Source: an uncultured Lachnospiraceae bacterium
GTDB taxonomy: Bacteria; Bacillota; Clostridia; Lachnospirales; Lachnospiraceae
Direction: 5' to 3'
NCBI GenBank assembly: GCA_910587305.1
Contig: CAJUKV010000079.1
Location: 1 to 11,055, forward strand
DNA length: 11,055 nucleotides
Of this stretch, positions 1 through 6,647 are shown one piece after another. The translations under genes and the position numbers were made by a program. Position 1 is the first letter of the stretch; each line of letters starts with the position of its first letter. Below the pieces are notes generated by a model, which saw only the letters and a program-made list of their open reading frames with translations, was not told where the DNA came from and made no database searches.

Positions 1-29
1 TCTTAGGCGGCGTCCTTTGACGCCTTAGA
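1..29 (-). terminator. Possible hairpin terminator, cut by the window edge
   Basis: GGCGTC (9-14) and GACGCC (19-24) form a 6-bp stem with a 4-nt loop. Flanking CTTAGGCG (2-9) and CGCCTTAG (21-28) give an alternative longer pairing with one mismatch. It lies about 120 nt downstream of the GH9-like gene stop. Any T-tract for minus-strand termination would lie outside the window, so the terminator role is only suggested. Confidence 0.3.
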
Positions 30-147
30 AAATCTTCATCTCTTCTTCACACTTTAACCTTACAACCATATGTCCTGCTCTAAAAGAGAATATGATGCCG
101 CACACCTTGCAAAAAATGCTCTTTCAGAGACAACTCCATATACTAAT

Positions 148-1695
148 TTAATGGTGATGCTCTCCTACAATTTCACTGAGCATAAAAATCAGCTTACTGT
201 TTGCTTCAAATTGTTTCATGATACCCATACTTTCATCTATTGACCTGTAATTGCCCTCCCCCACATTGTCAATGTAACTGATTGCTTCTTTATTTCTCCC
301 CAGAAAATAATGGAGATGATTCTCAATTACACTGTCATACTCGTCGTTTGTAATCATGTGATCCACCGTCGTCAAATACATCATATTCCGCAGCAGCTTA
401 GAATTTTCATTTTGCCCTGACGCCTCCCCTGCCTGAAAAAGAGCTCCTGATGCTTTCCTTGCAATTTCCTCGGCCCGAAGCATTAATGTATTGGTAATTT
501 CCTCACAGAGCTCTAACTTAACGGACTGCTTCGTGCAAATATATGTAACACAGCCTAAAAAAACCACATCACTCATATTTTCCTTATAAGCTCCACCGGA
601 AAGATACCTGGTCACATATTTGTGAATAGATTGCTTTCCCCTGGCTCTGTAAAGCTCTGCCGCCGCCGCAAATCTCCATTCTTCCGCTTCCCTTTCCTCC
701 TGCAAATTTGCGTCTGCATACTGCCAGGCACGGTCTGCTGCTGCCAAACACTCCGCCGCATAGTCTTTATCATAATCCTGATAAAGATAGCTAAACTTTG
801 CAAGCGCCATGGCAAAGGCCATTGCAGATTTTCCATCGGCAGGTTCTACACAAACCTTATCTCCACCGTTTTGCTCATAAATTCCAACGCCGGAATAAAC
901 GGCCCCTGTCTTTTCATCCTGCATCTTATGCAGCCATTCCACCTCATACTTAATTTCATCAAGCAAATCCGGTATTCCGTTTCCGCTTTCCGGTATGCCC
1001 ATCTCGTCCGTAAAGGAATCTTCATATAGTTCATAGGAAAGCAGCATAACCCCAATACTCCTTGCCGCTGATACTACGTTTTTAGATCCTTTTTCATCCT
1101 GATGCCATCCTCCGCTCACATCCAGGCTGACAGATTCATCCTCCTTGAGAACCGCTTTTCCTGTATGGCATGCGTTATGAGCCACCCCGTTTGCATACTG
1201 TTTCGTCAGCGTCATACCGCATCTGCTGTAATAGTACTGCTTACATGCCTCTTTAAAAATATTCTCATACATCCCGTCCTCAATCGTAAACGAATAAGAC
1301 CGCCCAAGCAAGGGTGCTTCTATGTAGTAAAGACCAGCCTCGCAGACCGGAGAAAAATCCCCATAGCTATTATATTCCTTCGACCTCTCATCATATCCCT
1401 TATTCTCAAGATATCCGGTAAACACACTCTCTCCGGTATCCTTTCTGATCACCTGAAATTCATCCGGCAGCTCTTCCCCACAAAAAACGGCTACTTTTGT
1501 ACTTTCCTTCCCGTAGCCTAATTGATTGATAAAAATGTTGGCAGAGCTTACAGGCACTTCATAAGAAAGCTCGGGCTCTGCCTCCATACTGGTAATTATA
1601 TTTTCCGTATCCGGTATTTTTTCTTCCTGTATGGCAGCACATCCTGTCGATAATAAGACGAAAAAGGCGGCCGCCATCTTTTTTATCCTGTGCAA
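148..1695 (-). CDS. GH9-like lipoprotein lacking canonical catalytic residues
   Basis: A 515-residue exported protein related to glycoside hydrolase family 9 (cellulase D type). The preferred start is TTG at 1695, because an AGGTGT-type site (GGAGGT, 1701-1706) lies 5 nt upstream. It gives a compact lipoprotein signal (MHRIKKMAAAFFVLLSTGC) with the lipidated Cys at residue 19. An Ig-like CelD_N domain spans about residues 52-140, with the typical NQLGY opening. The (alpha/alpha)6 domain spans about 143-510 and keeps GNGIPDLLDE-like and YFLGRN motifs. Active GH9 enzymes have GGWxDAGDxxKY; here residues 195-208 read GGWHQDEKGSKNVV, with Gln199 and Lys202 where the two catalytic Asp are expected. 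The C-terminal loop with the PHHR motif is missing, and the final helix has no NEVAINWN-type acid Glu (Met in my alignment). I infer a membrane-anchored carbohydrate-binding or scaffolding protein, not a glucanase. Longer starts are GTG at 1770 and ATG at 1722. Confidence 0.82.
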   Translation of the reverse strand: MHRIKKMAAAFFVLLSTGCAAIQEEKIPDTENIITSMEAEPELSYEVPVSSANIFINQLGYGKESTKVAVFCGEELPDEFQVIRKDTGESVFTGYLENKGYDERSKEYNSYGDFSPVCEAGLYYIEAPLLGRSYSFTIEDGMYENIFKEACKQYYYSRCGMTLTKQYANGVAHNACHTGKAVLKEDESVSLDVSGGWHQDEKGSKNVVSAARSIGVMLLSYELYEDSFTDEMGIPESGNGIPDLLDEIKYEVEWLHKMQDEKTGAVYSGVGIYEQNGGDKVCVEPADGKSAMAFAMALAKFSYLYQDYDKDYAAECLAAADRAWQYADANLQEEREAEEWRFAAAAELYRARGKQSIHKYVTRYLSGGAYKENMSDVVFLGCVTYICTKQSVKLELCEEITNTLMLRAEEIARKASGALFQAGEASGQNENSKLLRNMMYLTTVDHMITNDEYDSVIENHLHYFLGRNKEAISYIDNVGEGNYRSIDESMGIMKQFEANSKLIFMLSEIVGEHHH

Positions 1696-1700
1696 ATTAC

Positions 1701-1706
1701 ACCTCC
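1701..1706 (-). promoter_or_regulatory. Ribosome binding site selecting the TTG start
   Basis: GGAGGT on the minus strand, 5 nt before the TTG at 1695. The ATG at 1722 has its own GGAGG only 1 nt away, which is too close to work well. The TTG start also gives a normal-length lipoprotein signal peptide. Confidence 0.6.
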
Positions 1707-1781
1707 ACACATAATCCCACATGCCTCCAACAGCCCGCAAATTGGGACGAAGAATGCCTGTTTTCCACACACTGCCATTCC

Positions 1782-1810
1782 ATTATACATTTTTTTCACT
1801 GACAGGTAAA
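1782..1810 (-). promoter_or_regulatory. Possible sigma-A promoter for the GH9-like gene
   Basis: A perfect TATAAT (minus strand of 1782-1787) is preceded at 17 bp by TTTACC (1805-1810), which matches TTGACA at four of six positions. It overlaps the end of the amidohydrolase gene and would give a leader of roughly 80 nt. The gene could also be read from the upstream operon. Confidence 0.35.
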
Positions 1811-2985
1811 GAAAAGCTTTTATCCGCATAGACAACTTTTCCTTCTATCATTGTACACATGGTCTTTGCCGACACCCTGATAGGAAGATCATCAAAAATT
1901 GCAATATCCGCATCTTTCCCTGCCTCCAAAGAACCCACCCGCTTATCCACCCGGCAAATCTGCGCCGGATAAATGGTGATGGCTTTTAACGCTTCTTCCT
2001 CCGTCATACCCGCTTTTATTGCCAGTCCTGCACAGATTGGCAAAGACTGTATCAGGGATACCGGGTGATCTGTGGTAATTGCTGTTTTTACACCCTCTTT
2101 GTTTAAAATTCCTACGGTCTTAAAAGCCATATTTTGTACTTCTATCTTGTTTCTGCTGGCTAAATCCGGCCCTACAATCGCCGGGAAGCCCGCCTCTTTA
2201 ATCTGCTCCGCAATCAAATGTCCCTCGCTGCAATGGTCCAGGGTTATATCCAGCTTAAATTCCTTTGCAATGCGGATGGCAGTTTGAATGTCATCCGCCC
2301 GGTGCACGTGGGCCTTCATGGGGATTTTTCCCTCAAACACCGGAAGCCAGCATTCATATCGAAAGTCTTCTTCTTCCCGTTTCATACCTGCACATTTTTT
2401 CTCATAATAGCGCTGGGCTTTAAAAAGCTCTTCCCGGAGCATAGACGCAATTGCCATTCTGGTAGCAGGCGATTTTCCCATCCCTGAATAATTAACCTTT
2501 GGGTTCTCCCCAAAGGCAATTTTCATGGCGGCAGGCGAGCGCACAAGCATTTTGTCAATGCTTCTTCCATGGGTTTTTACGAAGGAAAAAGTACCTCCTA
2601 CCACGTTTGCGCTGCCCGGCCCTATCATAGCGGAAGTAATTCCTGCCCGCAGCGCATCGTCAAACGCGGCGTCCATAGGGTTAATGGCGTCTATGGAACG
2701 CAGATAGGGCGTAATGGGATCAACCGTCTCGTTACAGTCGTCCCCTTCCATTCCCTTCTTTTCCTCCGTAATTCCCATATGGCAGTGGGCTTCAATCAGT
2801 CCGGGCATCACCACATAGCCCAGCGCATTGATAACCTGCGTCTTTTCTCCTTCCGGCAGCGGAAAAGGGGCGTTATCTTTCATAGGCCCCAATTCCTTTA
2901 TCCTGCCATTTTCAATGCACAGATATCCTTTCTCCCAGACCTCTCCGGTCATTGTTATTATTTTACCGCCAATAATATAAATCAT
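1783..2985 (-). CDS. Metal-dependent amidohydrolase (imidazolonepropionase-like)
   Basis: A 400-residue amidohydrolase-superfamily enzyme of the COG1228 type; this group hydrolyses C-N bonds in cyclic amides, ureido compounds or peptidic substrates using one or two metal ions. The N-terminal beta-sandwich is followed by GLIEAHCHMG, giving the HxH metal pair His67/His69. Further likely ligands are His226/His228 in KAHVHRA, His251 in LDHCSEGH, and Asp306 in TTDHPV. The C-terminal GSLEAGKDADIAIFD is the usual superfamily tail. Length and domain order look complete, and there is no signal peptide, so it is cytoplasmic. Substrate cannot be read from sequence; imidazolonepropionase itself is unlikely because no other hut gene is nearby. 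An AAGGA precedes the ATG at 2985, which lies only 29 nt after the spoIIQ-like stop, so the two are probably co-transcribed. Its TAA stop overlaps an ATG (TAATG). Confidence 0.88.
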   Translation of the reverse strand: MIYIIGGKIITMTGEVWEKGYLCIENGRIKELGPMKDNAPFPLPEGEKTQVINALGYVVMPGLIEAHCHMGITEEKKGMEGDDCNETVDPITPYLRSIDAINPMDAAFDDALRAGITSAMIGPGSANVVGGTFSFVKTHGRSIDKMLVRSPAAMKIAFGENPKVNYSGMGKSPATRMAIASMLREELFKAQRYYEKKCAGMKREEEDFRYECWLPVFEGKIPMKAHVHRADDIQTAIRIAKEFKLDITLDHCSEGHLIAEQIKEAGFPAIVGPDLASRNKIEVQNMAFKTVGILNKEGVKTAITTDHPVSLIQSLPICAGLAIKAGMTEEEALKAITIYPAQICRVDKRVGSLEAGKDADIAIFDDLPIRVSAKTMCTMIEGKVVYADKSFSLPVSEKNV

Positions 2986-3014
2986 ATTAATCCTTCATTC
3001 TTGACAATAGCCCG

Positions 3015-3914
3015 TTAATTTAACTTAGCCAGTGGGTTTACAGGATTTCCATCCTTTGTCAGCTTGAAATAAACATTTGTTCCTTCCACACTATAATACT
3101 TTGTGGGCGCCGCTACTTCCGCAATGACGTCTCCTGCCGCCACATAGCTGCCTTCGGAGACCAGAACGTTGGCAAGCTGACCATAGGTAGCCTCATAGCC
3201 GCCCCCTAACTCCATGGTAACCCCATTTCCAATCTGGGGATCGTTAAATACGGAGATAACCTTGCCCGCCGATGCCGCCGTAATCAAGTCGCCTTGATTT
3301 GCCTGAATGATGATGGCCGGATTATATTTATACTGCTGAAGGGTTGGGAAATAAATTGTCTTGTCCATGCTGTAATTGACCAGTATGTTTCCCACCACAG
3401 GCCATACCAGGGTATCGGTGTCGCTGAAAGTAAGCGCCGGCTGCATGGCCGTAGATAGCGCGGTGGTATTCTCCTCCTCGATGATCTGCTCCGTCTCTAC
3501 GGCTTCTTTCTTTGTTTCATCCGTGTTTTCCCGGGTCTGCTTTTCATCGCTTTTTGCGCTTCTTTGCTCTTCCCTCTGCTTGTCTGCATCATCAGACATA
3601 CTTTCACTTTCCGACTGATCCGGATTCTCTACCTTCTGTGAATTTGTCTCCTGAAAATAAGGGTCATAGTCAAGATCGTCCGATGTAACGGCCTCCTGCT
3701 CCACTTCCTTTGTTTCGCCCCCTATTTCCTCCGCTTTAACCGCGGCCTCGCTGTTTTCAATAGTGCTTAAGTCCACTACATATCCGTCATCCTGATTGCT
3801 TTTGTCTCTGCCAAGCCATAAACCTGTAGCCGTAAGGGATCCTAAAACAAGCACCGCTGAGGCAATCATAAGAAACCGTTCTCTGCCAAGTCCTCTTCTT
3901 CTATTTCTTCTCAT
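3015..3914 (-). CDS. spoIIQ: SpoIIQ-like LytM/M23 protein, zinc ligands absent
   Basis: A 299-residue single-pass membrane protein. SpoIIQ is the forespore partner of SpoIIIAH in the engulfment channel. The start is ATG 3914, because GGAGG (3920-3924) lies 5 nt upstream; the in-frame TTG 3944 and ATG 3926 lack a suitable site. A basic N-terminus (MRRNRRRGLGRER) is followed by a membrane segment at about 14-35, then a long acidic, Glu/Ser/Lys-rich linker (about 36-165), then a LytM/M23 domain (about 170-299). The M23 zinc ligands are not conserved: the HxGID-type site reads YNPAIII, with Asn198 and Ile202 replacing His and Asp, and the HxH pair is replaced by NVY (Asn280, Tyr282). B. subtilis SpoIIQ is also degenerate, whereas several clostridial SpoIIQ proteins keep the His. 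Position directly downstream of spoIID supports the assignment. It could be another membrane LytM-like protein. Confidence 0.8.
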   Translation of the reverse strand: MRRNRRRGLGRERFLMIASAVLVLGSLTATGLWLGRDKSNQDDGYVVDLSTIENSEAAVKAEEIGGETKEVEQEAVTSDDLDYDPYFQETNSQKVENPDQSESESMSDDADKQREEQRSAKSDEKQTRENTDETKKEAVETEQIIEEENTTALSTAMQPALTFSDTDTLVWPVVGNILVNYSMDKTIYFPTLQQYKYNPAIIIQANQGDLITAASAGKVISVFNDPQIGNGVTMELGGGYEATYGQLANVLVSEGSYVAAGDVIAEVAAPTKYYSVEGTNVYFKLTKDGNPVNPLAKLN

Positions 3915-3919
3915 CTTTT

Positions 3920-3924
3920 CCTCC
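3920..3924 (-). promoter_or_regulatory. Ribosome binding site fixing the spoIIQ-like start
   Basis: GGAGG on the minus strand, 5 nt before ATG 3914. It overlaps the upstream in-frame ATG (3926), which argues against that codon being the start. Confidence 0.65.
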
Positions 3925-3946
3925 ATTCCGAAGCGTTTGCGCAAAG

Positions 3947-3977
3947 TATTTATGCCTATAGGAAGGCATACCTATAC
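3947..3977 (-). promoter_or_regulatory. Candidate forespore (sigma-F/G-like) promoter with inverted repeat
   Basis: On the minus strand GTATA (3973-3977) is followed after 18 nt by CATAAATA, broadly like the GYATA ... CATA pattern of sigma-F/sigma-G promoters; spoIIQ of B. subtilis is a sigma-F gene. The spacer contains an inverted repeat, TATGCCT (3951-3957) and AGGCATA (3964-3970), around a CCTATAGG core. The -10 match is imperfect, so the call is tentative. Confidence 0.35.
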
Positions 3978-4064
3978 GCAACATTCCTGGTTTTCTCAAA
4001 GAACCTGTTTACCATGTATTTACATGAATTGTTCTTATGGATAGTTTTGCCCCTTTTTCCTTAT

Positions 4065-5066
4065 TTATTCAAATTTTGTAATTGTTACATCTTTAAAAAA
4101 ATAATTTAAAATACAAATATAGTCACTCCCCTCTTTCGCCATTTCATTTGCCCCAAACTGGCTCATTCCCAGTCCATGGCCCGCGCCTTTTACCGTTATT
4201 ATCACCTTATCTTCTTCCCTTCCTAAATGAAAGCTGGCGGACGGAAGATAAAAAGCGCTGCGGAACTGTTCTCCGCTTACATATCCGCCTTCTCTTTCTA
4301 TATATAAGACATAGTCGGCGCTGTCCCTGTAAAGAGTATATTTTTCTAAGGCTTTTTCGGTGGTAATTTGCCCCTTTTCTAAAATTTCATCCTCTAACAA
4401 ACGTATCGTTTTTATGTCTCCCCAAATTTCCTCAAACTCTTTTTCCGTATAAACCGTCACACTATTAAAGTCTTCTGATAAAAAATCTCTTTCGCAGGAT
4501 ACACTGGTCAAATAAGGATATTCATCCAGCATCATTTCTTTTCCATTTCTGGTTTTTCCATTGCTGACGGCAAAATAAGCCCCGCTTGCAGGCAAATCCC
4601 CATACGTAATGTATACCCCCTTTGTCTCCCTCACTGCTTCCAGTATTCTCTCCGTGACGGAAATTTTTCCGTAATCCCCATCCTCCACTTTAATTTCCTT
4701 TTTATTTTCTCCCTCCCCCTTTGAAAGCAGACTTGAACGTATTAAAACAGCCTGCGCTTTGAGCGCTTCTGTTTCGTAAGCGTTATCCATACTTCTTGCA
4801 AGCTTATCCGCCACATAGTCCTCAAGGGGTATCCGTTCGCTTCCAAATGAGGTTTCATTGCTAATAAAAACAGAATAAACCCCCTCCTGATCCGCCTCCT
4901 CAGATAATACCTGCTTTATATCTCCCTCACGCAGATTCCCCAAAAAAAATGTGATAAGATAAGGCGTTAATATAAAAAACAAAAAAACCGTACCAAGATT
5001 TCCGGGCGAAAATCCAGGTACGATTCTTTTTATTTTGACAGTTTGAAAGACTCTAAGTTTTTTCAT
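4065..5066 (-). CDS. spoIID: Stage II sporulation protein D (SpoIID), catalytic Glu replaced
   Basis: A 333-residue SpoIID-family protein. In B. subtilis SpoIID is a mother-cell membrane lytic transglycosylase that drives forespore engulfment with SpoIIP and SpoIIM. One N-terminal membrane segment (about 23-42) leads to an extracytoplasmic SpoIID domain. The family block LEDYV...EALKAQAV lies at 81-107, SNGKTRNGKEM at 168-178, and the C-terminal GAGHGLGMSQFGA at 294-306. The catalytic Glu of the family lies in an (A/S)EMP motif (Glu88 in B. subtilis). The ungapped alignment puts Ser92 (ARSMD) there. All else looks intact and full length. GGAGGT (5071-5076) supports ATG 5066. The spoIIQ-like gene follows after 150 bp. 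Whether this is the only SpoIID of the genome cannot be told here. Confidence 0.9.
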   Translation of the reverse strand: MKKLRVFQTVKIKRIVPGFSPGNLGTVFLFFILTPYLITFFLGNLREGDIKQVLSEEADQEGVYSVFISNETSFGSERIPLEDYVADKLARSMDNAYETEALKAQAVLIRSSLLSKGEGENKKEIKVEDGDYGKISVTERILEAVRETKGVYITYGDLPASGAYFAVSNGKTRNGKEMMLDEYPYLTSVSCERDFLSEDFNSVTVYTEKEFEEIWGDIKTIRLLEDEILEKGQITTEKALEKYTLYRDSADYVLYIEREGGYVSGEQFRSAFYLPSASFHLGREEDKVIITVKGAGHGLGMSQFGANEMAKEGSDYICILNYFFKDVTITKFE

Positions 5067-5117
5067 AGAAACCTCCCTGCTCCCGATAGCCCGCAGCTGT
5101 TTTCACAGTGCGTCTCC

Positions 5118-5160
5118 AGCCTATTTTATGCCGGAAGGTTTCCTTTTAATACCATATATA
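5118..5160 (-). promoter_or_regulatory. Weak candidate sigma-E promoter for spoIID
   Basis: The minus strand carries CATAAAAT (5123-5130), resembling the sigma-E -10 CATACAAT, with an A/T-rich GGTATTAA about 14-16 nt upstream. spoIID is a sigma-E gene in B. subtilis. The -35 match is poor. Confidence 0.25.
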
Positions 5161-5186
5161 ACGAACAATTACCGCCTCTGCCAAAT

Positions 5187-6353
5187 CTAATTTGCCATGG
5201 CGTACATCCACTGAGCATACTTGCTTTGCTTCCGCTTAATGTTCTCCTGCTTTTTCTGATCATGCAGAGCCAAATCCACATGTTGAACAGTGCCCACATT
5301 GCCATTTTCGTACAGAAAAACGCCCGTGCTACGGATTACTCCTTTTGCCTGATTATTATCATCCGTAATGGCATAATTGGTGGAGGCGTTTTGAAGACAG
5401 ATTGCTCCCACCCCTTTTTCCGCAAGAGAGTAAAGCTGCCGGTTACCATTCTCATCCATTACCCATATCCTCAGCTTATCCCAGATGGCGTCCCCTTCGT
5501 CTATGAAACCGTTATGGTCCGTGTCGTAGGCCGCCAAATCCGCAAAGCCGTTGCCTGACTTCGTGCCAAAAAGCTCGGATCCGTCATTGATAATTCCATC
5601 CCCGTTTTTGTCAAGCGCAAGAAATCCGCTTCCTGCTCCAAGGCGGCTAATTTCATCCTCCTGTCCGTCCCCGTCGATGTCAAACTTAAAGGTCTGATCG
5701 GACAGCTCGGGTATGTTTCCATTCAGGTTGATCACCAACGGATCGCATAAAGGCGCCTGTGTGATGCTTGACTTCACCTCATAGTACTCCTGAAAACTGC
5801 GGCTCATTTCCAGATTAAGGTTAAAATTAATTTCCCTGCCATCGGCGCATTTAACGGTCCCCTGCGTGGAAAAGCTCGTTTCCTCCGTTTCCGCAAAGTA
5901 ACTCTGACTGCTTAGACTAAAAGTTTTGGCGCTTCCCATGGAACTGGTATACACATTCGATGAGGATATGACCTCGCTCGCCCAGTCCCTTCTCCCCATT
6001 CTTCCCGGGAAAAGGACATCCATCAGGTAATTAATACACTGCTGCCTGATTTCCATCAGCTGCTCCCTTACGCCTGAAATCCCTGTTCCCCGAATATTTT
6101 CCGAGGCAATGGGTCTCATCTTGGATTTCATTTCCTCAAATGTGGATTGAAGATTATCCTCCGGATTTTCCTTCTCTTCCATCTGTTTTTTACTTCCCTC
6201 CACATCGGTTCCCAATGCGTTTCCAAACAAAGCTCCCGTTCCGCCCATCAGACTCTGTCTGCCGTTTGAAATCATCAGCTTGGCTACCCTTCCGGAAACG
6301 GAAGTATACTTTCTGGTTGAATTCATTCCTATTGTGCTGGAATCTATTCGCAT
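5187..6353 (-). CDS. Signal-less protein with EF-hand/dockerin-like calcium loops
   Basis: A 388-residue protein that I recognise only by its C-terminal half. The start is ATG 6353, because GGGAGG (6361-6366) lies 7 nt upstream; the longer in-frame TTG (6377) has no site. The N-terminus (MRIDSSTIGMNS) is not a signal peptide, and residues 1-130 are polar, with a Glu/Lys-rich, possibly helical stretch. Residues 225-288 hold three Asp-rich loops: DIDGDGQED (225-233), DKNGDGIINDGSE (248-260) and DTDHNGFIDEGD (277-288). They are separated by a LFGTKSGNGF segment and followed by LRIWVMDENGN. This arrangement recurs at the ends of large bacterial calcium-binding surface proteins. Here it sits in a short protein with no export signal, so it is cytoplasmic or leaves by an unusual route. 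It precedes spoIID by 120 bp on the same strand; a link to sporulation is guesswork. Confidence 0.85.
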   Translation of the reverse strand: MRIDSSTIGMNSTRKYTSVSGRVAKLMISNGRQSLMGGTGALFGNALGTDVEGSKKQMEEKENPEDNLQSTFEEMKSKMRPIASENIRGTGISGVREQLMEIRQQCINYLMDVLFPGRMGRRDWASEVISSSNVYTSSMGSAKTFSLSSQSYFAETEETSFSTQGTVKCADGREINFNLNLEMSRSFQEYYEVKSSITQAPLCDPLVINLNGNIPELSDQTFKFDIDGDGQEDEISRLGAGSGFLALDKNGDGIINDGSELFGTKSGNGFADLAAYDTDHNGFIDEGDAIWDKLRIWVMDENGNRQLYSLAEKGVGAICLQNASTNYAITDDNNQAKGVIRSTGVFLYENGNVGTVQHVDLALHDQKKQENIKRKQSKYAQWMYAMAN

Positions 6354-6360
6354 TTTTATA

Positions 6361-6366
6361 CCTCCC
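6361..6366 (-). promoter_or_regulatory. Ribosome binding site of the calcium-loop protein
   Basis: GGGAGG on the minus strand, 7 nt before ATG 6353. It begins only 3 nt after a perfect hairpin (6370-6392), so ribosome access and hairpin folding are adjacent. Confidence 0.65.
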
Positions 6367-6369
6367 GCA

Positions 6370-6392
6370 TATCGCAAGCTTTGCTTGCGATA
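6370..6392 (-). repeat. Perfect 10-bp-stem hairpin in the 5' leader
   Basis: TATCGCAAGC (6370-6379) and GCTTGCGATA (6383-6392) are exact reverse complements around a 3-nt spacer. In minus-strand RNA this folds into a strong hairpin ending 3 nt before the GGGAGG of the calcium-loop gene. No T-tract follows, so it is not an intrinsic terminator. It may stabilise the mRNA 5' end or modulate initiation. Confidence 0.7.
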
Positions 6393-6560
6393 CTGCTGCT
6401 AATTTTTCCGTCCCTTGTTTTTATTCTCACCTCCATGTTCGAAAAAAACAAAATGATACACAAAAGGGCTGTCCGTTTCCCTAAAGCGTACCATCCGTGG
6501 CGACTGAAACAATATTTCCCGCCGGTATTCTGGCCATAAATACCTGCACTATATTTATCG

Positions 6561-6577
6561 ACCGGCCGGTTAATTAA
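6561..6577. promoter_or_regulatory. Adjacent palindromes, possible operator
   Basis: ACCGGCCGGT (6561-6570) is a perfect 10-bp palindrome that shares its last T with TTAATTAA (6570-6577), a perfect 8-bp palindrome. Their position between divergent genes suits a dimeric regulator. No such regulator is encoded nearby. Confidence 0.25.
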
Positions 6578-6647
6578 TTTAGCGGCCATGAAAATTTTAC
6601 CGGCAAAGATGTAATGAAACAAGCCGTTTGTGACATAAAGTCTAAAC

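Noticed and set aside
622..1029. Plus-strand ORF of 135 codons within the GH9-like gene
   Set aside because: It is antisense to a gene with clear domain matches, has no ribosome binding site, and its product has low-complexity, shadow-like composition.
2569..3018. Plus-strand ORF of 149 codons opposite the amidohydrolase
   Set aside because: Antisense shadow of a well-supported gene; no recognisable domain.
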